IMG/VR virus record: IMGVR_UViG_3300037091_000060 | Coordinates: 36,421-100,420 of that record | Direction: 5' to 3' (one strand) | Source of the DNA: a virus | Length of the DNA stretch: 64,000 nucleotides | In this document: positions 58,040 through 63,264 of the stretch, in pieces | How positions within the stretch are numbered: position 1 is the stretch's first letter | Layout: each line of letters begins with the position of its first letter | Program-made: the position numbers and the translations under genes | Notes under the pieces: generated by a model | Database searches by the model: none | Seen by the model: only the letters and a program-made list of their open reading frames with translations | What the model was told of the DNA's origin: nothing

Positions 58040-58114
58040 TGGCATGAGAGGATGGACTCGAACCACCGTAGTCGGGTTTGGAGTCCGACGTCCTAGCCGC
58101 TGAACGACTCTCAT
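58040..58114 (-). tRNA. tRNA-Trp (CCA)
   Basis: Acceptor ATGAGAG/CTCTCAT, loop CTCCAAA, T-loop TTCGAGT, G73, encoded CCA. Confidence 0.9.
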
Positions 58115-58127
58115 GTAGAAAATGAAT

Positions 58128-58200
58128 TCTGGGGAGCGCGCCTAACGTCTCCAATCTTCCGTTCGCTTGGAACGGGTGCTCGTATCGACGACTTCGAACT
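58128..58200 (-). ncRNA. tRNA-sized structured element B
   Basis: A region with a CCGTTC/GAACGG hairpin and outer GAGC/GCTC pairing lies in a tRNA-length gap. No cloverleaf could be drawn. The function is unknown. Confidence 0.25.
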
Positions 58201-58212
58201 GCCAGAAAAAAT

Positions 58213-58300
58213 TGGTGGATAGTGAACGACTCGAACGTTCGAAGCCCACAAGGGGCATCTGGTTTACAGCCAGAGGCAATTGCCGCTATGCGAACCATCC
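58213..58300 (-). tRNA. tRNA-Tyr (GTA)
   Basis: Loop CTGTAAA, long variable arm as in bacterial tyrosine tRNAs, A73, encoded CCA. Confidence 0.92.
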
Positions 58301-58309
58301 ACAGAAAAT

Positions 58310-58377
58310 TGGAGCCGGAAGTTATGGTTACGACCCAAGGCTTCATCCCCTCATGAAGGAACTTATCCCCTCCGACA
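58310..58377 (-). ncRNA. degenerate tRNA-like element C with CCA
   Basis: A seven-pair acceptor (GTCGGAG/TTCCGGC), T73 and CCA are present. The central hairpin CTTCAT/ATGAAG has an irregular loop, and no normal T-arm can be formed. It looks like a decayed or unusual tRNA. Confidence 0.45.
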
Positions 58378-58384
58378 TAGAAAT

Positions 58385-58458
58385 TGGAGCGGCGTATGAG
58401 AGTCGAACTCATACCTGAACCTTGGCAAGGTTCCACGCTACCGCTACGCCAACACCGC
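58385..58458 (-). tRNA. tRNA-Gly (GCC)
   Basis: Acceptor GCGGTGT/ACGCCGC, loop TTGCCAA, T73 as in glycine tRNAs, encoded CCA. Confidence 0.92.
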
Positions 58459-58466
58459 TCAGAAAA

Positions 58467-58540
58467 TGGAGCACCGAAAAGGAATCGAACCTTTACGTCC
58501 GCTTTACGAAAGCGGCATCATGCCACTAGATCATCAGTGC
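58467..58540 (-). tRNA. tRNA-Thr (CGT)
   Basis: Loop TTCGTAA on stem CCGCT/AGCGG, T73, T-loop TTCGATT, encoded CCA. Confidence 0.92.
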
Positions 58541-58546
58541 AAAAAT

Positions 58547-58621
58547 TGGAGCATCGACGTGGAATCGAACCACGGCGTTCGCATTACAGGTGCGACATCA
58601 TGACCACTAGATCATCAATGC
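58547..58621 (-). tRNA. tRNA-Thr (TGT), C33
   Basis: All arms are intact and the anticodon loop is CCTGTAA, so the normally universal U33 is C. T73 and encoded CCA. Confidence 0.88.
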
Positions 58622-58628
58622 TCAAAAC

Positions 58629-58702
58629 TGGAGCCAAGACGTGGAATCGAACCACGACCTAATCCTTACCAAGGATTCGTTCTGCCACTAGACTATCTAG
58701 GC
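58629..58702 (-). tRNA. tRNA-Thr (GGT)
   Basis: Loop TTGGTAA on AATCC/GGATT, T73, encoded CCA, one T-T mismatch in the acceptor. Confidence 0.9.
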
Positions 58703-58710
58703 TCAAAAAT

Positions 58711-58787
58711 TGGAGCGGCGTATCGGATTCGAACCGATTCTCGGAGTTTGGAAAACTCATGTGCTAGCCGTTGAACACTAACACCGC
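58711..58787 (-). tRNA. tRNA-Gly (TCC)
   Basis: Acceptor GCGGTGT/ACGCCGC as in the other glycine tRNA, loop TTTCCAA, T73, encoded CCA. Confidence 0.9.
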
Positions 58788-58789
58788 GT

Positions 58790-58877
58790 TGGTTGCGCAG
58801 GTGGGAGTCGAACCCACGAGTCCCTTTCGGGATGAGGCTTATGAGACCTCTGACATCGGCCACTAGTCGACCGCGCA
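58790..58877 (-). tRNA. class II tRNA with CAT anticodon
   Basis: Anticodon stem GAGGT/GCCTC with loop CTCATAA reads AUG, but the variable region is a long arm (TCCC-GAAA-GGGA) and position 73 is A, as in leucine tRNAs. The D-arm GACTAGTGGCCGATGTC is also leucine/serine-like. Identity is uncertain. Confidence 0.8.
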
Positions 58878-58885
58878 ATTGAAAT

Positions 58886-58959
58886 TGGTATCTAACCGTG
58901 GATTCGAACCACGATAACGCCCCTATCAAGGGCGAGTCCTACCGTTGGACGAGTCAGAT
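58886..58959 (-). tRNA. tRNA-Ile (GAT)
   Basis: Loop TTGATAG on CGCCC/GGGCG, A73, T-arm CGTGG/CCACG, encoded CCA. Confidence 0.92.
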
Positions 58960-58961
58960 AT

Positions 58962-59036
58962 TGGTGGACGGTGGCGGATTCGGACCCCCACTTCATCGGT
59001 GCAAGCGACGCGTGCTCCCATTAACACTAACTGCCC
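58962..59036 (-). tRNA. tRNA-Ala (TGC)
   Basis: Loop CTTGCAC, A73, encoded CCA. Mismatches in acceptor and T-stem and a TCCGAAT T-loop make it somewhat degenerate. Confidence 0.82.
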
Positions 59037-59046
59037 ACTGTAAAAT

Positions 59047-59120
59047 TGGTACCGCTACAGGGACTCAAACCCTGTCTACGAGGTTGAAAGCCTCGTTGCC
59101 TATCCATAGCAGATAGCGGC
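59047..59120 (-). tRNA. tRNA-Glu (TTC)
   Basis: Loop CTTTCAA on CGAGG/CCTCG, T-loop TTTGAGT, encoded CCA. Confidence 0.9.
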
Positions 59121-59130
59121 ATTGAAAATT

Positions 59131-59204
59131 TGGCACGGCTGCGGAGAATCGAACTCCGGCCACGCGCCTGAGAAGCGCATGTTCTGCCACTAAACTACAA
59201 CCGC
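59131..59204 (-). tRNA. tRNA-Glu (CTC)
   Basis: Loop TTCTCAG, T-arm CGGAG/CTCCG, G73, encoded CCA. Confidence 0.9.
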
Positions 59205-59212
59205 ACTGAAAA

Positions 59213-59250
59213 TTGGCGGGTCCCACCGAACCGAAGTCCGTATTTTCCCC
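59213..59250 (-). pseudogene. truncated tRNA 3' fragment (element D)
   Basis: A stretch of about 38 bases ends in an encoded CCA and has a tRNA-like spacer on both sides, but only a T-arm/acceptor-like 3' part remains. Confidence 0.4.
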
Positions 59251-59259
59251 ATTGAAAAT

Positions 59260-59335
59260 TGGTAGGCAATAAGAGAATCGAACTCTTCCGCTCTGGGTGT
59301 AGGCCAGATGTATACGACCAGTTTACTAATCGCCT
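59260..59335 (-). tRNA. tRNA-Val (TAC), C33
   Basis: Stem TCTGG/CCAGA with loop CCTACAC; position 33 is C, not U. A73, normal T-loop, encoded CCA. Its 5' end overlaps the stop of the HNH gene by two bases. Confidence 0.87.
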
Positions 59336-59744
59336 ATCTATCCAATCGAGACTCCCTACAATAGTGCGCTAATCCTGTCCAGCGACCCCTATCTACTGTA
59401 AAGTTTTCAATTGGTTCAAACTTTTTACATCCAACGCACCACGACATACCGTCTGGTGCAATCTTACGCTTGGCGACGCCGCCATGAAACGTGTGCGGCT
59501 TATTACATCTCATGTGAGAGAACGCCACATTATCTAAATCCCAAAACAAGTCAGCGGAGAGACCTTCCCACGGCTTGACGTGCTCAATGCTTAATTCGTC
59601 GATGTTCTCTATTTTCTCGCTGCATCGAACACAGACATTGTCGTCGTACTTCGCAAGTTGACGAAACAAGACCATCTTACGAAGCCTGCTGCACGCTGCG
59701 CCGTGAGACATACCTAAAGTTTCTACTGCCCGTTTGTTTGACAT
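59334..59744 (-). CDS. HNH endonuclease (classical HNH type) inside the tRNA array
   Basis: The 136-residue protein has CVRCSEKIENIDELSIEHVK, then FWDLDNVAFSHMRCNKPH: a Cys pair, the EH of the HNH site and N...H. The C-terminus adds CVGCKKF and HYC, a second metal knuckle. Its N-terminus looks like a DNA-binding helix (VETLGMSHGAACSRLRKM). It differs from the endonuclease VII-type genes and has no pseudoknot; AGGAG precedes ATG 59744, in the loop of a small GGTC/GACC hairpin. Confidence 0.82.
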   Translation of the reverse strand: MSNKRAVETLGMSHGAACSRLRKMVLFRQLAKYDDNVCVRCSEKIENIDELSIEHVKPWEGLSADLFWDLDNVAFSHMRCNKPHTFHGGVAKRKIAPDGMSWCVGCKKFEPIENFTVDRGRWTGLAHYCRESRLDR

Positions 59745-59785
59745 AATCGTTGGTCTCCTTGACCGTTGATTGATGTGCAGAAAAT

Positions 59786-59861
59786 TGGTGGACCCAGAAG
59801 GAATCGAACCTTCATCCCTCGCTTTAAGAGAGCGGTACTCTAGCCATTGAGCTACGAGTCC
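59786..59861 (-). tRNA. tRNA-Lys (CTT)
   Basis: Loop CTCTTAA, T-arm GAAGG/CCTTC, A73, encoded CCA. One C-A mismatch at the base of the anticodon stem. Confidence 0.9.
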
Positions 59862-59869
59862 ATAAAACT

Positions 59870-59944
59870 TGGTGCGCCGCCCGAGGCTCGAACTCGGACA
59901 TTGGGCTTAAAAGGCCCCATTGCTGCCGCTCGCATCCGCAGCGC
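59870..59944 (-). tRNA. tRNA-Lys (TTT)
   Basis: Loop CTTTTAA, acceptor GCGCTGC/GCGGCGC, T-arm CCGAG/CTCGG, A73, encoded CCA. Confidence 0.9.
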
Positions 59945-59998
59945 ATATTTAATAAAAGTGCCATATTTACACATGCTGTAAATATTGAATCTTGGTCG

Positions 59999-60284
59999 CG
60001 CGATAGCCCGGTTTCTGTCTAGGACGAACATTCCTCTAAGCCTGCTACCCGACTCTCATCGCGCTCAACAAGCGCTCAAGTCCTATTTGCAGTTGCACCC
60101 GTGTGGAGTACCTTCGCTCGAATGGCGAGTAGTTTGCTTATCAGGCAAACAACTCAGCACGAAGCCTTACCCGTACGCTTGCGCGTCCCGCAACTTCCAC
60201 GGCACGATGTTGAGATGTGACCGGAACTTCCTCGATATGTGATCGCATATATTTCTTGCGAATTATATACTCTCGCATATCGCG
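59999..60284 (-). ncRNA. rnpB: RNase P RNA (compact form)
   Basis: In RNA sense the gene has the conserved blocks of bacterial RNase P RNA in order: GAGGAAGUUCCGG (like GAGGAAAGUCCGG, near 60233-60221), GUGCC soon after, GCAACUGCAAAUAGG (near 60096-60082), GGGUAGCAGGC, AGAGGAAUG-UCGUCC and GACAGAAACCGGGCUAU at the 3' end. CGCGAUA at 60284-60278 pairs with UAUCGCG at 60005-59999 as P1. At about 286 bases it is shorter than the 377 of E. coli, with a reduced specificity domain. It removes 5' leaders from tRNAs and lies among them. Confidence 0.85.
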
Positions 60285-60374
60285 TTCGTCTACGCTACCA
60301 AAATTTTGCCCGATACTATGTTGGGTCGGAACCGCCCACTCGCTGTGTTATAGTCTTGCGGCATGACTCAAACT
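60285..60374 (-). other. spacer between tRNA-Cys and RNase P RNA
   Basis: Ninety bases with a GGGCGGTTCCGACCC imperfect hairpin. No promoter of the type seen elsewhere could be found, so RNase P RNA may be cut from the tRNA transcript. Confidence 0.3.
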
Positions 60375-60448
60375 TGGAGCATGAAGAGTGAATCGAACAC
60401 TCGATGCCTCTTTTGCAGAGAGGTAGCTTACCACTTGCCGATTCATGC
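60375..60448 (-). tRNA. tRNA-Cys (GCA)
   Basis: Perfect acceptor GCATGAA/TTCATGC, loop CTGCAAA, T73, encoded CCA. Confidence 0.92.
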
Positions 60449-60454
60449 AAACTC

Positions 60455-60532
60455 AGTAGACACCCTACCGCTGTCATCGCAACCCTGTCTTTATGCCTTT
60501 ATGGACAGGGCGGCTATTTCGATAGGTACAAG
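60455..60532 (-). ncRNA. tRNA-sized structured element E
   Basis: GCCGC/GCGGT outer pairing encloses a seven-pair hairpin CCCTGTC/GACAGGG. It occupies a tRNA slot in the array but is not a cloverleaf. The sequence CCATAAAG in its loop also occurs in element A. Confidence 0.35.
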
Positions 60533-60534
60533 AT

Positions 60535-60627
60535 TGGTGCGCCACACAGGATTCGGAATTCGGACCTGTACGCCTGTTAGGGCAGAGGGTTTTAAATCCT
60601 CCGTGTCTGCCATTTCACCAGCAGCGC
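60535..60627 (-). tRNA. tRNA-Leu (TAA) with duplicated T-loop
   Basis: Class II tRNA, loop TTTAAAA, A73, encoded CCA. T-stem ACAGG/CCTGT is intact but encloses 14 bases, TCCGAAT repeated twice, instead of 7. Confidence 0.85.
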
Positions 60628-60633
60628 GAAACT

Positions 60634-60876
60634 TTAATCGTCTACGATGTGTTCTTCACACGAGGTGTGATTCTTTGCTCGTGGTTTGTTGCAATCTACG
60701 CGAAAACAGGTGGTCGGTTCTACATACTCTTTAACCACAATTTCTTGGTTTTCGTAAACATAGCCTGCCGCTACCGGAACAGTCTCGCCGGAATAAATCT
60801 TTTTAGGGAAGTCTGAGCCAACCCTGACTTCGATGATACCCGGACCCAGATTCACAACTAGCACGCGTGTAGTCAT
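60634..60876 (-). CDS. small protein encoded inside the tRNA array
   Basis: The 80-residue protein has a beta-rich first part (RVLVVNLGPGIIEVRVGSDF) and a C-terminal CFRVDC ... CEEH set that could bind zinc. ATG 60876 follows AAGGAAG. No family is recognised. It stands between tRNA-Leu and the class II TAT tRNA. Confidence 0.6.
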   Translation of the reverse strand: MTTRVLVVNLGPGIIEVRVGSDFPKKIYSGETVPVAAGYVYENQEIVVKEYVEPTTCFRVDCNKPRAKNHTSCEEHIVDD

Positions 60877-60892
60877 TGTCTTCCTTTCGAAT

Positions 60893-60981
60893 TGGTTGTC
60901 GACGATGGTGTCGAACCATCCTGCAAGCCTGATCTAGGCCAAGGGTTTATAAGACCCTGCCGCGAGCCGTCGCAGTCGACA
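60893..60981 (-). tRNA. class II tRNA with TAT anticodon
   Basis: Perfect acceptor TGTCGAC/GTCGACA, loop CTTATAA on AGGGT/ACCCT, long variable arm (GCCT/AGGC), A73, encoded CCA. The D-arm is short. AUA reading with a leucine/tyrosine-type body makes the amino acid unclear. Confidence 0.78.
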
Positions 60982-60990
60982 ATTGAAACT

Positions 60991-61077
60991 TGGTCGCCAA
61001 CCAGAGACTCGAACTCTGACGCCCTTTCGGGCACCGGGTTTTGAATCCGGCGTGTCTGCCAATTCCACCAGCAGGCG
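60991..61077 (-). tRNA. tRNA-Leu (CAA)
   Basis: Class II, loop TTCAAAA, variable arm GCCC-GAAA-GGGC, A73, encoded CCA. Confidence 0.92.
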
Positions 61078-61084
61078 ATAAACT

Positions 61085-61159
61085 TGGAGGACCGCTTCGG
61101 ACTTGCACCGAAATTTCGTGGTTCGTAGCCACGCGACGTGTCTATTGGTCTAACAGTCC
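61085..61159 (-). tRNA. tRNA-Arg (ACG)
   Basis: Loop CTACGAA on CGTGG/CCACG, T-loop TGCAAGT, T73, encoded CCA. A34 would need editing to inosine by the host enzyme to read CGC and CGA. Confidence 0.9.
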
Positions 61160-61164
61160 AAAAC

Positions 61165-61239
61165 TGGAGCACCCACTCGGATTCCAACCGAGGTCATCAC
61201 GGTAGAAACGTGAGGTCCTGTGCGCTGAACGACAGGTGC
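61165..61239 (-). tRNA. tRNA-Arg (TCT)
   Basis: Loop TTTCTAC on TCACG/CGTGA, T-arm CTCGG/CCGAG with loop TTGGAAT, T73, encoded CCA. Confidence 0.9.
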
Positions 61240-61246
61240 ATAAAAT

Positions 61247-61331
61247 TGGTAGCCCGCAGAGGACTCGAACCTCTACGCCCGAAGGCGTCCGTTTCTAAGA
61301 CGGACATGTCTGCCAGTTCCATCAGCAGGCC
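61247..61331 (-). tRNA. tRNA-Leu (TAG)
   Basis: Class II, loop CTTAGAA, variable arm CGCC-TTCG-GGCG, A73, encoded CCA. Confidence 0.92.
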
Positions 61332-61341
61332 ACAGAAAAAT

Positions 61342-61431
61342 TGGGCGGCATTTATCAGCGCGCGCCGTCCATCGCGCTTCGGGTTCCAATCAAGGAACCG
61401 AAGCCATTGCGCCTAACCAGCTAGCGACGCC
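61342..61431 (-). ncRNA. tRNA-like element F with long hairpin
   Basis: GGCG/CGCC acceptor-like ends followed by CA, and a long hairpin (CTTCGGTTCC with GGAACCCGAAG, loop TTGATT) plus a GCGCG/CGCGC hairpin. Its 5' part overlaps the last codons of the HNH gene. It is not a standard tRNA. Confidence 0.35.
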
Positions 61432-61925
61432 ACGTCACGGGAGCTACCCGGAAATGTTATAGGCTTCTGTTGTACAACCTCTTTCATCCATGTCAGGTAA
61501 TTCATTACCGCTTCGTCTGACATTTTAGAAAACAAACCTTCGATACTGTTACAATCCCTATGAATGAACCCTCTCGGTTCACCTGTCTCGTGGTTGTGGT
61601 CAAAACAACTACCATTCGAACCTTGGAGACTCAACACGCCACCACAAGCGACACAAAACCCTTTCTGTGATTCCCAGATTTTTAACATCTCATCTGGCGT
61701 TATTGTCGGAGACGAGTACCCTTTAGACTTTGCCAACGACCTGAGTCTTGGGAGTAAAACTCTAAATCTTCCCACAAGACCACTTGGGCCTTCGCCCATC
61801 CTACGTGCTCTCACGCGCCGACACTCGGACGTTACCGAACATTTCTGACAAATAAAATACGTTCTTCCGTGTCCGTTTTTCTTCGGCTTATTCCTTTCAT
61901 TGCCACAAATAGAGCATAACTTCAT
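61413..61925 (-). CDS. HNH endonuclease VII-type nuclease in the tRNA array
   Basis: The 170-residue protein has two metal knuckles: CSICGNERNK with CQKC at the N-terminus, and the nuclease core FCVACGGVLSLQGSNGSCFD HNHETGEPRGFIHRDCN. HNHETG is the active region of endonuclease VII-like enzymes. ATG 61925 has GGAGG upstream inside a pseudoknot. It separates tRNA-Asn from tRNA-Leu. Confidence 0.83.
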   Translation of the reverse strand: MKLCSICGNERNKPKKNGHGRTYFICQKCSVTSECRRVRARRMGEGPSGLVGRFRVLLPRLRSLAKSKGYSSPTITPDEMLKIWESQKGFCVACGGVLSLQGSNGSCFDHNHETGEPRGFIHRDCNSIEGLFSKMSDEAVMNYLTWMKEVVQQKPITFPGSSRDVASLAG

Positions 61926-61933
61926 TTCACCCT

Positions 61934-61969
61934 CCGCAATAGAGTGTCGGGGGTGATTGCGGCACCCCC
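61934..61969 (-). promoter_or_regulatory. Shine-Dalgarno-sequestering pseudoknot, copy 4
   Basis: Stem GGGGGUG/CACCCCC (61969-61963 with 61955-61949), loop CCGCAAU (61962-61956). The loop is complementary to AUUGCGG (61940-61934), which leads into the GGAGG ribosome site. Confidence 0.78.
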
Positions 61970-61988
61970 AACCGATGTACGTACAAGA

Positions 61989-62063
61989 TGGCTGACCCAG
62001 TAGGATTCGAACCTACACCCTCTTCATTAACAGTGAAGTGCCCTGCCGTTAGACCACAGGTCA
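61989..62063 (-). tRNA. tRNA-Asn (GTT)
   Basis: Loop CTGTTAA on CTTCA/TGAAG, G73, T-arm GTAGG/CCTAC, encoded CCA. Confidence 0.92.
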
Positions 62064-62072
62064 GTAGAAACT

Positions 62073-62146
62073 TGGTCGAGAATGGGTGAATCGAACACCC
62101 GCCTCATGTATCCGAAACATGGAGACTACCACTATCAGAACTCTCG
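62073..62146 (-). tRNA. tRNA-Pro (CGG)
   Basis: Loop TTCGGAT on CATGT/ACATG, A73, T-arm GGGTG/CACCC, encoded CCA. Confidence 0.9.
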
Positions 62147-62154
62147 ATAAAAAT

Positions 62155-62228
62155 TGGCGCGGGTACCGGGAATCGAACCCGGCCTACCACAGTGACAGTG
62201 TGGCGTCATGCCGACAGACCCTACCTGC
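62155..62228 (-). tRNA. tRNA-Asp (GTC)
   Basis: Loop CTGTCAC on CCACA/TGTGG, G73, T-arm CCGGG/CCCGG, encoded CCA, one A-C acceptor mismatch. Confidence 0.9.
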
Positions 62229-62238
62229 GTCGTAAACT

Positions 62239-62312
62239 TGGTCGAAAGTGCTGGAGTCGAACCAACGCCACATGCTTCCAAAGCACGCATGCTACCGTAA
62301 CACTTACTCTCG
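62239..62312 (-). tRNA. tRNA-Pro (TGG)
   Basis: Loop TTTGGAA on CGTGC/GCATG, A73, encoded CCA. Confidence 0.9.
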
Positions 62313-62322
62313 ACAAAAATGT

Positions 62323-62395
62323 TGAGTACGGTGGGACTCGAACCCACATCGGCGCGCGTTATGAGCGCGCTGCTTTACCATTAAGCTACGTCCTC
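62323..62395 (-). tRNA. tRNA-Met (CAT)
   Basis: Class I tRNA with loop CTCATAA on GCGCG/CGCGC, A73. The encoded 3' end is ACA rather than CCA, unlike the rest of the array, so host CCA addition would be needed. One G-A acceptor mismatch. Confidence 0.85.
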
Positions 62396-62400
62396 GACAA

Positions 62401-62462
62401 TGACATGTGCAACTGTGCGGGAGCTACCCGCGTCTGCACTGTGCCCGCGTAAGCAGGCGAGC
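62401..62462 (-). other. nested hairpin between tRNA-Met and the 62485 gene
   Basis: In RNA sense GTGCA/TGCAC encloses GCGGG-TAGCT-CCCGC. It may stop or shape the transcript; no gene is seen in this gap. Confidence 0.35.
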
Positions 62463-62484
62463 CATCGCTTTAAAGAATAAACTT

Positions 62485-62667
62485 TTACTTCGCTGCTGGT
62501 GCCGCCTTTTTCGCTGCCTTCAAAATGAACAGGTTACGAATCGTGATAGCTGCTGAACCAGCCGCCATCATTTCGAACGGTACCGCGCCGAGGTAGTTAT
62601 AAAATCCGTGCTGCGCGAGAATCGAACCTATGACTCCGGTTCCGATCAACTTCACGCCCGCGTCCAA
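62485..62667 (-). CDS. small membrane protein
   Basis: The 60-residue product has two hydrophobic stretches (LIGTGVIGSILAQHGF, MMAAGSAAITIRNLFIL) and a basic alanine-lysine tail. The visible start is TTG 62667, but the frame stays open upstream with coding-like sequence (YEDRPGARAFGTFLDAG), so the true start may be a rare codon such as ATT near 62715. No ribosome site is clear. Confidence 0.5.
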   Translation of the reverse strand: MDAGVKLIGTGVIGSILAQHGFYNYLGAVPFEMMAAGSAAITIRNLFILKAAKKAAPAAK

Positions 62668-62716
62668 GAACGTGCCGAACGCTCTCGCGCCGGGGCGGTC
62701 TTCGTAAATTAAAATT

Positions 62717-62791
62717 TGGGGTGGGCACCCAGTATCGATCTGGGGCCGAGAGGTTCACAACCTCCCGTGCTACCATTACACCATGCTCACC
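62717..62791 (-). tRNA. tRNA-His (GTG)
   Basis: Loop TTGTGAA, C73 opposite an extra 5' G (position 62791), the histidine identity pair, encoded CCA. T-loop is ATCGATA. It is the first tRNA after the array promoter. Confidence 0.88.
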
Positions 62792-62802
62792 GTCGTAAAC
62801 CT

Positions 62803-62832
62803 ACTCTACCACAGGAAGCCGGATGCCGTCAA
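62803..62832 (-). promoter_or_regulatory. promoter of the tRNA array
   Basis: TTGACG (62832-62827), 18-base spacer, TAGAGT (62808-62803) with TGG before the -10. Transcription would start just before tRNA-His. Confidence 0.6.
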
Positions 62833-62838
62833 GCGAAA

Positions 62839-63024
62839 TTATAGAAGCGACTTTACGCGGGTAACAACCTCGCGGTAATCGGCGATGATGCAAACTGACG
62901 CTTCCGATTCGATCTTTGCGATCTCAGCCTTGATAGCAGCTAGCTTGAAGTTGGCCGGATGATGGACGCGACCTGCGCCAAAACCTATGGCGAGCGCGAA
63001 CGCGAATAAAATCATGAGTCCCAT
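62839..63024 (-). CDS. small membrane-anchored protein
   Basis: The 61-residue protein has an N-terminal hydrophobic helix (MGLMILFAFALAIGFGAG) and a helical rest. It may also be an i-spanin-like protein. ATG 63024 overlaps the previous TAA as TAATG. Confidence 0.55.
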   Translation of the reverse strand: MGLMILFAFALAIGFGAGRVHHPANFKLAAIKAEIAKIESEASVCIIADYREVVTRVKSLL

Positions 63025-63248
63025 TAGCTCTCCCCTTTCGTGGCCTTCGCCATCTCGACCAGCAGCAGTTGGAACTGGCGGTCGTATAATTTTTCTAACT
63101 CTGGAAACTTCTCAAACGTGTCTCGAATCACTTCCGTCGCGGTCACTAACCTTTCAAGTTGGTCGATAGCTGGGTCGATTATTTCCGTTTTCGTTTCTGT
63201 AACCGGAGAACTCACGTCATCCGGAAGAATCATCCAAGGGACGCTCAT
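63024..63248 (-). CDS. small hypothetical protein
   Basis: The 74-residue protein begins MSVPWMILPDDVSSPVTETK and continues as an acidic helix. ATG 63248 has AGGTG upstream; GTG 63257 is in frame. The function is unknown. Confidence 0.5.
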   Translation of the reverse strand: MSVPWMILPDDVSSPVTETKTEIIDPAIDQLERLVTATEVIRDTFEKFPELEKLYDRQFQLLLVEMAKATKGES

Positions 63249-63264
63249 TATGAACACCTGCGTG

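Noticed and set aside
57744-58436. Long minus-strand open frame of 230 codons through the tRNA cluster
   Set aside because: It runs across seven tRNA genes and three structured elements, has no ribosome site and its sequence follows tRNA arms. It is a shadow.
59999-60284. tmRNA as explanation of the structured RNA in the tRNA array
   Set aside because: The conserved blocks are those of RNase P RNA and there is no alanine-type acceptor or tag reading frame.
61342-61431. Selenocysteine tRNA
   Set aside because: The long hairpin is in the anticodon position, no TCA anticodon is present and the T-arm is missing.
57540-62400. Regularly spaced AAAATTGG-like words resembling CRISPR repeats
   Set aside because: The repeats are only the CCA ends and short spacers between tRNA genes; units between them fold as tRNAs.
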